Counted from the first letter of the stretch, positions 24,698 through 37,578 are shown. The stretch is DNA of 64,000 nucleotides from Pochonia chlamydosporia 170 (GCF_001653235.2 NC_035790.1:5332001-5396000); one strand, 5' to 3'. Notes: a model not told the origin generated them from the letters alone. A program made the numbers and translations.

Positions 24698-25994
24698 ATG
24701 CCGTACAATACGCGCCGCAAATCGCTGTCCCTGCCCAGCCTGGGTATACATATTCCTGTAACCCACGCTGCTCGCGCTGCCGCTGCCTCATTAAAAGCCC
24801 CGAGGCGACCATCCTCCTCTTCCTCCTCTTCATCGTCATCATCATCGCCGGCTACGTCGGCGCATCTTTCAGACTCTATAGCCGACCTCATGGACTCGCA
24901 TCCAAGCAAACGCCTCAAGCGATCACACGGGGTCGCCTCTACACCCGCCGAAGCCATCATCGAGCAAACGCCGCCTCCCTCACCAACTCCCGCCACAAGT
25001 GTCGAGATGTCTGATGCGGACTTGATGCCCAAGGTGGACCTTGAAGGCATTAATGATGATATTGTCGAGGCTTCGATTGTCCAGTTAGAGTCGACTGCTA
25101 ATAGGCCGCACCTCATCAAAGAGTTGGCTACTGTTCTAACACAAACATTGACATCCGTCCAACAGTGAGTAAACTCCCCTCGCAGATTCATCAGGTCCAT
25201 TACCCCTATCCCAAGAATCAAGCTGCTGACTTCTTTGTTCGTCCAGGTCTGCCAATCCATGCGCCATCATTTCCTCCCGCTTGACTTCTTACATGAAACG
25301 GCCATGCTGGACTGCTCTTGCTCCCTGCCCCCTGGCCAAAGAACTCGAGACCGTTCACCCCCGCCGCACGTACTTTTTCCTCACCACTTGTCCGCGACAG
25401 CCTCTCCCGGATCCCAGCATCACCCAGCCAATCCATCATCCCGCTATTGTTACTCCATCGGTGTCCTTGACTGATGATTCGGGCTCCGATGATGCTGATG
25501 CTCGCCGAAGAGACCTGAGCCCTTCTCCAGAAGTGGACCTTTCATCGCCAGAGTTTGACGATATGGAGGACGACGCAGGCATGCCAATCACACCCATAGG
25601 GTCATTTAAATCCCACAGCACCCAGCTGAGACATGGTCGAGACTTGCGCCGCGACTCACCGCCTTTAGAAACTGATGAGCGCGAGTTCACACAAACGGCA
25701 GATGTTCTGCAAAAACGCAAGTTCACTAACGACGATGTCTCTGAAGGTCCTGAGGCTGCTGAACGTGGCTCTACTATTGAGTATGGCTACCGCGACGAGA
25801 TCTGGTTTGGTGACCGTGCTCTTTCAACGGCCGCCTTCCTGACCAGCCCGGCCATCAAACCGAGCCCCCTGTCAACCATGCGCAAAGAGGACGACGCTGA
25901 CAGCTGGCTGAAGCTCAATAAACTCTTTGAATGGGATAGACCCGCGGAGAGCATCGAAATTGATGAGCTTGACTGCCTCTTGGACGCCTGCTAA
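24698..25994 (+). CDS. GDS1-type winged-helix domain protein
   Basis: Exons are 24698-25164 and 25247-25994, with an intron at 25165-25246 (82 bp, GTGAGT...CCAG). They total 1215 nt, or 404 aa. The N-terminus MPYNTRRKSLSLPSLGIHIP is basic and is followed by a polyserine run (about residues 43-55) and a possible nuclear signal SKRLKRSH. A winged-helix-like region spans roughly residues 120-205 (IVEASIVQLESTANRPHLIKELATVL, then ANPCAIISSRLTSYMKRPCW, ending YFFLTTCPRQPLP). This matches my recollection of the GDS1 winged-helix family, whose yeast member is linked to nicotinamide/NAD-related mitochondrial phenotypes. The C-terminal half is acidic and disordered. It is probably a nuclear DNA- or chromatin-associated protein; target genes are unknown. 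Start: first ATG after an upstream stop. Confidence 0.82.
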
Positions 25995-26426
25995 GGACGA
26001 TTATATTCTCGTATTAATACTTCTCCACTGATATCCATGTTTTTTATCCGGTCTTTTGATATGCATGCATTTCGCGAAAGGTGTACGGAGTTATTGGAGC
26101 AATCGGCGACAAAATGAGCAAAGCCGGACGAGGTTGGATTACTGTGTCGATTTGGGTTTGGTATTCTTTTTTGATTTTATCCTACAGGTGTTCGCTGTAG
26201 AAGTATATGTATATATAGATTGTCTGAAGTGCGATTTTTGAATGGTTCAATGTACGAGAAGATGAGGAGAAACAAGCACTTGGTTCTCTAGAATACAAAA
26301 AGGGGAGACTGGTTTTCTGGCGCAAGAAGACATACAGATACAGAATCTCAAAATGACATACCACTCATTTACTTCTACAATTGACGCTCTATGTTTATTG
26401 ATACAAGATTGGTCCAACTTCATTAT
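25995..26426. other. convergent 3' spacer GDS1-type / OMS1
   Basis: This 432-bp tail-to-tail spacer is AT-rich. On the plus strand it holds TGTATATA at 26208-26215, a match to the Pumilio/Puf recognition word UGUANAUA, in the likely 3' UTR of the GDS1-type gene. Confidence 0.5.
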
Positions 26427-27670
26427 TCATACACGAGGTGAGTCCTTGCCCTTCATCCGCAGTTCTACCCAAACCAATGTGCCCATTTGTAAGATGTTGG
26501 GCCGGTCCAGTTTGACGATCTCCAGTCCTGGTGTCCGTTGTACAGCTTCCTCGACCAGCGCCTCAATGTCGCGGTTCCACCAACAACCATATTTCTCGAA
26601 ATGCTTGCCAGCATTCTTATCCAGGAGGCCATTGACAAGTCCATACCAGCCCTTTCCGTGCTCAAGTAGAATGATGCGACCGCTCTCAGGCCTGACAGCA
26701 GACGCTAAATTGCACAACACAGCAACAGGATCTGACACTGAGCAAAGTCCAAACGTTTGTATAATAGTGTCGTACGTCCCAGGTGTCGGCGACGATAGCC
26801 GAGTCGCATTCGCGGTCTGTGGAAGGGGATGATGCGCATCGGAGTGAATCAGTCGCAGTCGGTCGTTGAGAAACGACAGTTGACCTCCTGTGTGGTCCGC
26901 CATAGTCGACCTCTTCACAATGGGCTCCGAGTCAGCCATTGGGGGAACAGTTTTGACAAGTCGTCTTCGCGCCACATCTAGCATGTCCACGGATATATCT
27001 AAACCCGTAAACGAGGTTATTCCCTTGACGGCGCCCTTTTGCGCCGGTGCTGCCTGTGTTTCGAGCCCGTCCCAGTTGTAGTATTCGAGGTTTCGACCCG
27101 TTCCCATCGCCAATTCTAGCACGTTGCCCTTTGCATGGTGGGCAAGTTTCTTGCGCAGTTTCGTGATGCCCATCCACCATTCAGGTAAGTTTAGTTCCTT
27201 GTCGAATTGCTCGGCGTTGTCACCGGTCAGGGCGGGCGGTCGGCCGGTTGGCGTGGCGTGCTCGCAGGGTGTTTGGCAGGGACATGTTTTCAGGGAGGCT
27301 GCTACAGTGCCGATGATGTAGAAGCCTAGGAAGCCGGCGAGGATGGCGGCGCCGGAGAGGGGGAGCCAGGAGCGGCGCCAGACGGATTGGAGGGTGTCGC
27401 TTGGTGGGGAGGTGTTGTGTTGATGAGGCTGAGGCTGAGGTTGAGGATGCGGTTTTCGAGGGTTCCTGCAATTAAGTTGGATTTAGTGATGAGGAAGCTC
27501 ATTGTAGTTTGAGAGGAAGCTCACGGCTTATATGAGGTGGAGGTTCGGGGAGGAGCAGCTCGAGGCGCAGGCGTCTTGGTTGGTGGTTTGCGAGGAGCTT
27601 TTGATGCTGTGCTTGTAGAGCGCCATTGTAGGCGAGTTGCTCTGGCGAAGCCACGAGTAGTGACAATCAT
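26427..27670 (-). CDS. OMS1: Oms1-like mitochondrial SAM-dependent methyltransferase
   Basis: Exons are 27670-27525 and 27465-26427, with an intron at 27524-27466 (59 bp, GTGAGC...TTGCAG). They total 1185 nt, or 394 aa. The N-terminus (MIVTTRGFARATRLQWRS) is basic, hydroxylated and lacks acidic residues, like a mitochondrial targeting sequence. A single membrane segment, LPLSGAAILAGFLGFYIIG, lies at about residues 80-98. The class I methyltransferase core follows: NVLELAMGTGRNLEYYNW (motif I), FTGLDISVDMLDVARRRL, and a PGTYDTIIQTFGLCSV segment. It ends with a conserved HGKGWYGLVNGLLDK...YGCWWNRDI region. The yeast relative is an inner-membrane protein whose overexpression suppresses respiratory defects; the methylated substrate is not established here. 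Divergent from the IMPACT-domain gene. Confidence 0.9.
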
Positions 27671-28012
27671 TGATGCGGCATGACTTGTTGGTTTTCGATT
27701 TCAGCCGCAGGGTTGAATGCGAACGTTTTTATCTCGGCTGGTGGGAAAAGAAGGTTGGTGATGCGTGTCGAAGAAAAGAACTTGTCAGGTTGATCCGGAT
27801 ATGTGAACGGCCCGAAACGGGTTCGGAGCCGATGTGGAGACTCGCCAAAGCTGGGGTCAGACTTGTGCATGAGAAACGACATATCGGCCGGCACTCATCG
27901 ACGTCACCTTCTTATTTGTGCAGGTTCTGTGAAGAGAACGCGCGCAGGACGCGTCCTCAATACCGACCAACTTAATGAATCGATGATATTGCACTTTTGG
28001 GAATAAGCAACC
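27671..28012. promoter_or_regulatory. shared divergent promoter of OMS1 and IMPACT-domain gene
   Basis: Only 342 bp separate the two start codons, so regulatory sequence is probably shared. I could not assign a clear TATA box or factor site. Confidence 0.6.
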
Positions 28013-29590
28013 ATGTCTGGGCACGGCGATTTGCAGGAGCTGCTGCGGATGTTCACTTCACGCAAGGTTCCCATGATCGCAGCCATGGGCCACGTCAAGG
28101 CACTCCAATCTAAGAATCTACGAAGGTACATTCACTTCGCATACACGGAGCACGGACAATAACCCAACTAAGCAACATTTAGCATTGAACAAATTGCCGA
28201 GGCTCCAGCGTCTGCAGTAGAATCCGCCATCTCAGACGCCAAACTCGCCAAGTCATTTCACACGGCGTGCAAAACGCACGGCAAGAAGGCAACCAAGCGT
28301 GCTGCTGAAGAGCCAACCTCGCCCAACGCCAAGAAACCTAGACTGGAGCCTCATAAGCGGGATTTGGACTATAGTTCCATGAGCGCAGAGGAACTTGAAA
28401 GTTCGCTGAGTTTGCCGCTCGTGGAGGATGAGGAGGTCATTCGACGGACGACAGTTGTGACGAATAGAGCGCCCCTTGTGCTTGCGTTTGCGGTGGAATT
28501 GCTGCGCTTTACTATGCCGGAACAGCCGCCGAGTAGCAGGCTGAGCTTAAGTCAGGCGGTTGTTAGTGCGAATTCGAGATCAAAGGCCATTAGTATTGGG
28601 ATTGAGAAGGTACCGCCGGGGGGAGAGGAGCAGATTCCAGAGGGGCAGCCAAAGGTCAAGGTTTTGGGGCGAGAGATCCCAGTCTTGAAACGGGGTGGGT
28701 ATACGTGGAAGTCGGACGAACAAGGTGAAGGCACAGGTGTAGCAGATGAGACGAGCAAACAAGAGTCATCGTCTGGGCAGCAGCAGAAGACGTGGACGGC
28801 CAGCCAGAAGCTAACATCCAAGGGATCGACGTTTGTAGCTCACGCCGCGAGTTTATCGTCACCTTCACTGCGGGCGAGTTTGATGAAGGGTCTAATGGCA
28901 GATAAACCCGAGTTGGAAACTGCTACACACAATGCGTGGGCCGTACGATCCAGTTATGGTAACTCTCCTCTGGTACAAGAAGCCTCATTCGATGATGGAG
29001 AGTCCGGGTGTGGAAAATTCCTGCTACAGGTTATGCGAGAAGCAGACGTTACGAATACAGTCGTTGTGCTGACGAGGTGGTACGGCGGCATCATGCTTGG
29101 CCCGGATCGATGGCGCCTGATGAGAGAGAGTGTCAATGATGCTCTGTCGTCTCGTCGTCGAACATCTTCGCTGGCAGGGGAAGCGCTGTGGGGGCTGGAC
29201 TTTGAGAACAAGAAGCCGTCTCTGACGACCGTGGGGATGCCTATTCACCGCCCTGAAGGCGCGAGGAACTACCTTCTTCGGAGTTTTGCCACGGCCTCGG
29301 TTGACGGTGGTGGGAGTGAGGGCAAGAAGACGCTGGCGGCGGTGAATGAGGAGAAGCAGGAGAATCTGGGGCGGTTGCTCGGGGCGTTAAGGTTGTTGTA
29401 TAGGAGCTGGGCGGGTGTTTTGCGGAGGGATGAACTTGATCGTAGGGCTTGGAGCTGGTACGTTTCTGTTCGGCCGGATGTGGAATCTGGGCCGTCAGGT
29501 TGGGGCGCCAAGGGGCATTTGAATCTGGGTAAGATTCTGGACTTGAGGAGGGAGGAGGGTTCTGGAGGCGAGAAGGCTGCTGGAACATGA
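28013..29590 (+). CDS. IMPACT/YigZ-domain protein
   Basis: Exons are 28013-28125 and 28183-29590, with an intron at 28126-28182 (57 bp, GTACAT...TTTAG). They total 1521 nt, or 506 aa. The N-terminal 75 residues (MSGHGDLQELLRMFTSRKVP, SIEQIAEAP) form a helical region, followed by a lysine-rich segment (THGKKATKRA, NAKKPRLEPHKR) that resembles a nuclear signal. The IMPACT N-terminal/UPF0029 domain covers about residues 240-360: KGSTFVAHAA, then THNAWAVR, a SFDDGESGCGKFLLQVM loop and the diagnostic RWYGGIMLGPDRW. Unlike yeast Yih1 and mammalian IMPACT, it shows no N-terminal RWD domain, so the Gcn1-binding role of those proteins should not be assumed. The C-terminal 150 residues are family-variable. 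Start: first ATG, 5' of a well-placed intron. Confidence 0.85.
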
Positions 29591-31278
29591 TTCAGGCGTG
29601 GTGTATGGGAATGTGTGACGCTCGTGTTGATATCCTTCTTGTGTATATGGTTGGTTTTGTTACTATAACGAGTTACGATATTTTGGTTATGCTGGATGCT
29701 GGGTCCTCACGAGGTTGTGGAGATGAAGTGCTTCCTGGATGGTTGACAACTCGGGATGTGTAGCAGACAAACCGTATGTTGACAGGGTTCGGGTATTGAA
29801 TCCTGGTTGGTGACTGCGGAGTTATAGGCGAGATGTTTACGGACCAGCTTCTAGGGGGCATCTCGAGGAGGGCAAGTCTGCCCGAGTTGAAGACATCGAC
29901 AACGACGAGACAATACATTGGCTTGCTCCGAAATTGGATGTACAGTCTGTGGTAAAAGTTAATTGGTCATATCCCAGTACTCACGAGGACATCTCAGTGT
30001 GCCTCAGCACACAACGCGAGGTGAGATATGTTTCCCATGTTTAAATACATTTGACTCCTCACTGTAGGTACATGGGCGGTGAGATGAAATCGTCGTTATT
30101 GATGTAGACAGCTCACAGCCAGCAGTGTAATGTGTTCAATTCAAAGATTTGAGGATCATTTTGGAAAATCAGCGAAGACGGAAAAGAGAGCAGGCATCAA
30201 TATTGTTCCTAGTTGGAACCATGCGTGCTGAAGCCAGTGAAAGGTCTCAAGTCAGAATTCATCGCAAGATGCCAGCGGTCAGTCGAGGCGGAGTTGTGAT
30301 ACGGCCACCATTGATCACAAGTTAGGCCCTCTATTAGTCAAATTTCATTCAAAAACTGACTACGGTATATGCCAATGCAAATATAGCAGAACGGGATGTC
30401 GGTAAAGAGGGCTGGCGTTGTGAACCTTTAATGTTCGTCTGCATTGAAAGCAAAATGGTCCATGTCTATGTCTGGTCTGGCTTATCGATATGCCCCGCCG
30501 TCAACGACGCGCGACACCAGCACACCAGCTGAAGAGGTGCTAGTCTAAACCAAATTGGGCACCTTCAGCCATAAAATTAGGCTGTGACTGGCCTGGTTGC
30601 TCCATACACAGGTTGGATGTCAAGTAAACACAACAAACAGGGATCGAAGCTCAAAACAGACCAGACCAGACCTGACCTGAACTCAGTTGAGGCAAGTTCT
30701 CATCCCAAGTGATATTGAAGTATTTTCCATCTCAATCTCTTTTCTATTCTGAGGGAACGACTCCTTTTACGCCCACCGCTTGTTTACTAACCCACAGCAA
30801 TCCTCTCTTTAACCCTTTGGATATTCAAATTGCATTGCAACCCAAGGTTGCGGTCCAGTCAGTCCCTTGCCCACAATTTATTTGCCAGGGCGCGTCTCCC
30901 GCCCCGCGCCATCAAATCGCGAATCTTGTGTGCAGCGTCTGTCTGTCTGTCTGTCTGTTGACCCCTCGCTTGCTCGCTTGCCAGGGTGACGACACCGTCG
31001 GCGAATTTCTTCTTTCTGCTTTGCCTCACCAACCCTGCGTCATTTCATTCCAAGGGAGTCAGCCAGGGCAGTGGCAAGCGTCTCCATTGTCGGCTTCACA
31101 TTTTCATCGGCGATAATCACGACACTCGAGGGACGTCGGTTTTCAATCTTGCACGTACGCTGTGAACAGTCTGCCCTTCGCTGACTGAGGCCGGTGAATT
31201 TTATACCCGACAACAGCACAACCATCGACTACCTTTGGATCGTTGTTGCGAGGCTGCAGCCCCGAGTCGTTGTACATC
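29591..31278. other. upstream region and leader of CDK1
   Basis: No gene is supported in this 1.7-kb stretch. From about 30700 to 31278 the plus strand is rich in C and T, as expected of a fungal 5' leader, and includes a GTCT microsatellite. Confidence 0.5.
30937..30958 (+). repeat. (GTCT)n microsatellite in CDK1 leader region
   Basis: Five GTCT units in tandem lie about 320 bp upstream of the CDK1 ATG. Confidence 0.85.
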
Positions 31279-32492
31279 ATGGAGAACTACCAAAAGTTGG
31301 AAAAGGTCGGCGAGGGTGAGTTCACGGACATGCACTTAACACGAGGCACAATTGCTGGGCTGCTTCCACGCAGGCACAAATACTGCCCCTCATAACCTAA
31401 CACACCAGAGTCCAAAGAAAAATAGAGTGAGTACGGCATGCTGATTTTACCAGGCACATACGGTGTTGTCTACAAAGCGCGAGACCTTGCCAATAATGGC
31501 CGCATTGTCGCCCTGAAAAAGATTCGGCTCGAAGCAGAAGACGAAGGTGTCCCCAGCACCGCCATCCGGGAAATCTCTCTCCTGAAAGAGTTAAAAGACC
31601 CCAATATTGTCCGACTATTCAACATTGTTCACTCGGATGGCCACAAACTCTACCTTGTCTTTGAGTTTCTAGACCTAGATCTGAAGCGATATATGGAGGC
31701 GCTGCCTGTCAGCGACGGTGGACGTGGAAAAGCCCTCCCCGAGGGATCTTCATCGACCGTTATGTCGCTGGGCCTTACCGACGTGGTGGTCCGGAAGTTT
31801 ATGATGCAGCTGTGCGACGGAATCAAGTTTTGTCATTCCCGACGAGTGCTTCACCGTGATCTGAAGCCGCAGAACTTGCTCATTGACAAGGAGGGTAACT
31901 TGAAGCTGGCTGATTTCGGTCTCGCCCGTGCTTTTGGTGTGCCTTTGCGGACGTATACACATGAAGTGGTGACGCTGTGGTATCGAGCTCCCGAGATTCT
32001 TCTCGGTGGACGACAGTACTCGACTGGTGTGGACATGTGGTCGGTTGGCTGCATCTTTGCCGAAATGTGTACACGCAAGCCCTTGTTCCCTGGTGACTCT
32101 GAGATTGACGAGATTTTCAAGATTTTCCGGCAAGTTACACGCTCTGGCCTCGGGCAACGAACTTGTCTACAACACTTACAGCGTTTTTATGTGGAATTTG
32201 AACTAATTCTGTTGTATGTTTTAGAGCACTTGGCACTCCGGATGAAGAAGTTTGGCCCGGCGTCACTTCATACCCTGATTTCAAGTCATCATTCCCCAAG
32301 TGGAAGAGAGACTATAGACAATCACTGTGCCAAAACCTCGACGAAAAGGGTTTGGAACTTCTCGAAATGATGCTCGTATACGATCCTGCCGGCCGAATCT
32401 CTGCCAAGCAGGCGTGCAACCACCCTTACTTCGAAGACTACCTCGCTGAGCAGCAGGAAGAAGTTGGGCGTATGAATGGCTACTACAATTAG
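31279..32492 (+). CDS. CDK1: cyclin-dependent kinase 1 (Cdc2)
   Basis: Exons are 31279-31315, 31454-32129 and 32225-32492. They total 981 nt, or 326 aa. Intron 1 is 31316-31453 (138 bp, GTGAGT...CCAG). Intron 2 is 32130-32224 (95 bp) with a GC donor (CG|GCAAGT...TTTTAG|A); only this junction preserves the frame and the conserved [16 protein letters not shown]. Canonical CDK1 features are all present: the glycine loop [11 protein letters not shown] with the inhibitory Thr/Tyr pair, [23 protein letters not shown], the activation threonine in [14 protein letters not shown], and [13 protein letters not shown]. It is the master serine/threonine kinase of mitosis, acting with A/B-type cyclins. The usual kinase insert is slightly lengthened ([20 protein letters not shown], between the ALxx segment and helix E). 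The start is supported by [13 protein letters not shown]. Confidence 0.97.
32130..32224 (+). other. GC-AG intron in CDK1
   Basis: The donor reads CCG|GCAAGT, an otherwise perfect consensus with C in place of T, and the acceptor reads TTTTAG. The nearest GT (in GCAAGTTAC) would put the downstream exon out of frame, so the GC donor is required by the conserved kinase sequence. Confidence 0.88.
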
Positions 32493-35400
32493 AGACTGAT
32501 AGTACGCCCAGGTGCCACAAGACGCTAATGCTGGAACAAACGTATTCTAACGTGTCTAAGTTATCAGTGAAGACGCAAGTATCATAGCCAACCGGGTTTT
32601 CAGGATACCAACACGGCTACAAATCTGCAGAATTTCGACCACGTAACACGACGGCTAAACAGTCCTACGGCCAACACACATATTTCTGTCTTTATCCCGC
32701 CTTTTCAGCTTATATGCCTCGCGAAGATGAAAAATTTGTAATGGTGGGGGGTGGAAGAAGAAACAAGAAACTTGGCGATCCCCTGTTTGATTTCACGACG
32801 GCTGTTCTGGCTGACCAACAATGCGATCCTGCTGTAAGGCATACACGTCGTTGAAGCTAGTGGACTTGTCGTGTTTGACACGTTGGAGTTGGACAACCAA
32901 TGGTGTCATGCATGAAGTTGATGGTGGCTATGGCTGAAGGGGAAGAAGAAGGAGGAGGCACGCTTCGTCGTGAGGCTGAATATTTTCCTTTTGTTTTCAT
33001 TTATGTACGGAGTAGACGAGGGCAAACTGGTTCTTGGTTCTTGGTTCTGGGTTCAGGTATGCAGGGCAATAGACTTATGGACATTGACACCGCCTCCCTG
33101 TGCAAACTGGTGTGTTGGATTTCACTACCGCCTCTGGATACCCGCATACATGGGCGTCAAGCCGTCCATTCGGGCAGTTACGCAAAGTTCATGTCCGGCG
33201 CTATCTGAAACTCGTCGACATATCCAGGGTACGCTAGATCCCAAACTCCATCAATCCCAGCCAAAATTGGATTCCGGTCAAGATGATTGGCAAATTAACC
33301 GCAGTCCTCACCGCGCCAGTTTTACAAGATGAAGGATATTTTTAAACCCAAGCTACCCGCGGTGGTGATGCATGATAAGACGACACACCAAGTCTGCAGG
33401 GCGCTTCATGAAACCGCCAGAGCATATAAGCGCGCACATCCCTGCGCACAAGTCGCAGACTTTGCACCACAAAATAGCCCTCAATTATTCTCAGGGGTTT
33501 TATTTTTCACAGCTAGCACAAATGTACTGCAGCTTTCCATGACATATTTGGTCTCAGGTTCAGTCGTGATACCATGTTACGCACTGTCTAAATTGAGGCT
33601 GAGCAACCGGATGTGAAAATGTCCGGTCACCACTTTTCCGGGCCTGCGAAAAAGCAATCTCATGGAATTGAATTGGTATTTTAATTTCGGCGAATTCATG
33701 CTTTATCTACCCTATTCTGAAGCCACGGGGTCCGAAGTATGTTGGCGAAAAGGCAATATGTCTCGGCGGAAGCCGGCACGACCGAGTTTTGAGTTGGCGG
33801 TGGCTTTGGCTTTTGGCTTTTGGCTTGGTGGAGGGTCTGGGCGCGCGCCGCGGTCCGGGAAGGCGACGGGTGTGAGTGTCGGGTGAGATGAGTCCGCGGT
33901 GGGTGTGTTGTGTTGGTCCGGGGATTGATGATGTTTGTTTGGAGTTGGTTGGCAGATGTTGTGAGGATGGTGTTGGTGTATTGCAGATGTTGGAGGATTT
34001 GAACGTGAAAGGCTCTGGTTGCGAATGGGTGAAGGAGTTTGCTGCTGTGGATGCGAGGGTTGGATGGAGTGAAGCCGTGTGATACCGCACATGTAATTAC
34101 AGTATTCTTGATGTCACCAATATATTCGAGTTGATGACATAGAAGCCATAGCATCGAACTCGCTCTCGTATCAATGGTTCGCCGACTCGTCAATGCAACT
34201 CAAGGACATGCTTGATACTTGACCATCTACAATACATGCAGCCAACGTTGCACCAACCCAGCCAAACCATCTCGTACTCCCATTCCCATTCCCAGCAGAA
34301 AACCCAGCCCGATCGATCCTTCTAGCACGTCCCTACCGTATTCTCTCAAGCTTCTACCAAATCCAGATTACCACCCTCGCTGCATAGTCGCTGACACGTG
34401 GTGAAACCGGGCAGACCGAGCAAATTACTCAATTTGGGCCGATACATGCGAAAACCAATATCACGATCTCATGCATCTCATCTACATAAAAAAAAAAGAA
34501 GCACCAATGACGCCATACAAAGTCCAAGGCCAAGCATGTGAAGGTCTTTTTTACAAGGCAGTGCAAAAAATGCGACAAAAAAAATTCTAAAAATTCAATC
34601 ATTCCAAGACATACATATTCCTTGGCGAGTCGTAGCTCTTTGCTCAATGCTTTGCACAGCCATTGGATGGAATTCACCGTTGGGTGAGTCTCCAATCGCA
34701 GGTTTTTTTTACCGGCAAGTCGGCGGGGCCGCATCAGCCACAATTTGAACTTTTATGTGTGGCTTTACCCAGCGCTGACAAAAACGGCTGGATTTGGCAT
34801 ACCATGTCAAATCGAGGGGACGATGAGAGGGTCAAGGGTATCAGCAGAGTCCCAGGGGGGGGAGGGGCGTGTGTCTGGTGTCATGCGCATGGGGTTTCAG
34901 GGCCATCGGGTAACCCAATCAGCGCTTGGGCCAGGTGCATCTGCCAGAATCTGGGGCAGCCTGGCGAGTTTGCTAAAATAGTGGGGGTGGGTTTCGGTTG
35001 GTTGGCAATTGGACTCGGTTTGACTTGATCTGGTCGGCTTTGTTGGGCGGATGTGGGGCTGGTCTGAGGAGGAGAAAGAGGCACGAGGCACTTCAAAGAT
35101 GGACAATTTGATGCCAGGGTTGTCAAGGCGGGAGGGGAAATTTGTCCATCACGAAAAGTGAAGCCGAAGGCAAGGGAAGGGAGCTGCCGTGTTGGTGATT
35201 TAGCTCGGCGAGAAGTCCTTCCGCCGAGCACGCCAAGTTGAGCAGATGAGATGATGGGAGCTTTTGGTCTCTCTTGGCTCTTGTTTGAGGCCAAGATGTG
35301 CAAGAGTCTCGGCGGCATTAATACGATGTGGTGCACCAGCAGGATTTTGAACCAAGACCTTTACCTAACATGCCGAGTCGAACTATGGAAACGTTGCCTA

Positions 35401-37578
35401 CCCCGGACACTAAGAAGACGGTAAAGTGGAATATCAGACAGAGTTACAAATAGTTACGTGCCCATGCCGAGCTGGGTGTTTAACACGGCCCTAAAAGCGC
35501 TAGTATTGCAACGCAGGCGTAACGTGATAGACGACCTTGTCTGACATTTTGTCCAATTTCGCTCGGTGCTAAAATGGCAACAAGCGTCGATTATTCCCAC
35601 AGACAAGAGGGCAGGCAACGTAGTTCATATCCTTGATACAGGTTTGTCTCTGAACGGCTGTTGAGGTGGTGATCTGCCCTTTCGTCACACTACCCGCCCT
35701 TTTTGAGACGGTGGAGTAGTGTGATGCTTCTCCCTTGACAAGGTGTGATGTGCACACAGGTTTGTGATGGTGTTGCGGGCGGGGGATTCTTCAGCAGATA
35801 CGTGCGTATTGCGATGGATGTGATGTGTTCCTATTTTCTTGTCATGCCGTTGGGGAAAAAAGATACATGACTGTGGCCATTTCTTCTCCATCAGTCTGCC
35901 GACTTGGTTGGTGAAGATGTGGCGCATGGCTTTGTGACCTGTCGCGGTCATCAACCCACAGGTATGGGTAGCAGGCTCAGCATGTGCACTTTATTATTCA
36001 ACACTTTTTGTTCTCTCAATAACTACAGCTATTACATCCTTGCACATGGAGGTAGAAGAGCAATTTTAAAATCGATCATATGGTCGTGGATTTTTATCCC
36101 GTGCAGAAGCCTCCCAAGTTGAACTCAATGCTACCCTCCACGGGAACACTTGCAGCAATGCCGTCCTTCACAAAGGGCCATCAAGAACAAGTCATTCCCA
36201 AAGAGTCATCATCTTGATGAACCAGGGGTCCTCCCTTCTGCAAAAGTCTTACTAGGTGGATGAATGACCAGTGCATCGCACCCTTTCACATACCAGTTTG
36301 GCTATCCTGTCTGGGTGAGTGTGTGTGGCTGCCTGGCTGACCTGGTGAGAGGCTCGACTCTCAAGGGCGTAGTTTAGATTGCGCGCTCTGATTTTCGGCC
36401 GGGTCAGCTTGATGGGTGAAGGTTGATGGATGGCGTCGCTGGCGTGAGTGGGCACGGGCGCGCTGATTCAAGACATGAGCCAGGCTACTCCGTAGGTGGT
36501 GATGGTGCTGGGGAAGGAACATTGAAGGCTGTGAGATTTTGGGAGCTGGAGACAATGGCTGGTGTCTGGTGTTAGTTTGTGGTGCTGTGGAAGTGATGAT
36601 GTGTGAGAATTCCATCGGCTTTTTCAGGTTTCATCGACGGGATGCGGCAATGGTTATGGCTGGTGATTTGCCGGAATGAAGGGGCCGTGAACTTTTGAGA
36701 TCCTGGTGGTTTTGTAAATCAATATGCGGGATACTGTAAGTGAGCGCCATTATGAGTTGAAGCAATGATACCCGAGAGAGGTACGGAGTAATAACAACGA
36801 AGATTTGCACCAACTGCCTCTTGGTGAGATTCGATGCCGGGTCTACTCCATGCAATAGTAGATGTTGGCTGGTCTATTCCCACACGCCCCCACTCATTGT
36901 GCTGCGATCGGCCCTCAACTTGACTTGGCTTGACACTTTGACACGCCATAACCAGGGGTGTTCCCGCCAAAATCGCCCTCGGCAAAAGCCACACCTCACC
37001 CGGGACTGATACGGGATTCTCGGGCAAGTACACGTAAATGTATGGTAGCTAACAGATCGGTACATGTGCAATTAAAAGCCAAGAATCGTTTTGGGACGAG
37101 GCTTTCAATCGGAGACCACAAGGGCCGATTATCCAAGACGGAACCTGTCGATATTTCGCACATTACAGTACCTGCCGTATAAATTGGAACAAGGGGTGAC
37201 TGCCAAAGCACACTTGGAATTGCTAGTCTACCTGAAATGTCGTGGGTCTAATAAGCCTTTTTTTGCTGATGTTCGCTGCGGCTGATGACATGGCTAGAAA
37301 GTAGAGCTGGCAATGCATTCCAAATAAGTGGTGCTGGATGCTGGACTCGCCCGCAGTTTCGCAAGATAACCCAGAACGGTAAACCAAGAAAGCAGCCAAG
37401 AAAAAGAATTCGAACGACATTTGTGACACGGCTGTGTGCTGTTACCGAACATTACCATTGAAACGGAGCTCCCCCGTCGACGGAATCTTCCATCCCCGAA
37501 ACAACGGAGCAACCCTCCTCTACGGAACGAACAGCCAAAAAAGCAAATGAAACAAAATGCGATGCGAACAAGAGGCCC

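Noticed and set aside
31438..32370. CDK1 read as a single exon from 31438
   Set aside because: That frame starts inside intron 1 and runs into intron 2, losing the N-terminal [13 protein letters not shown] and the conserved C-lobe.
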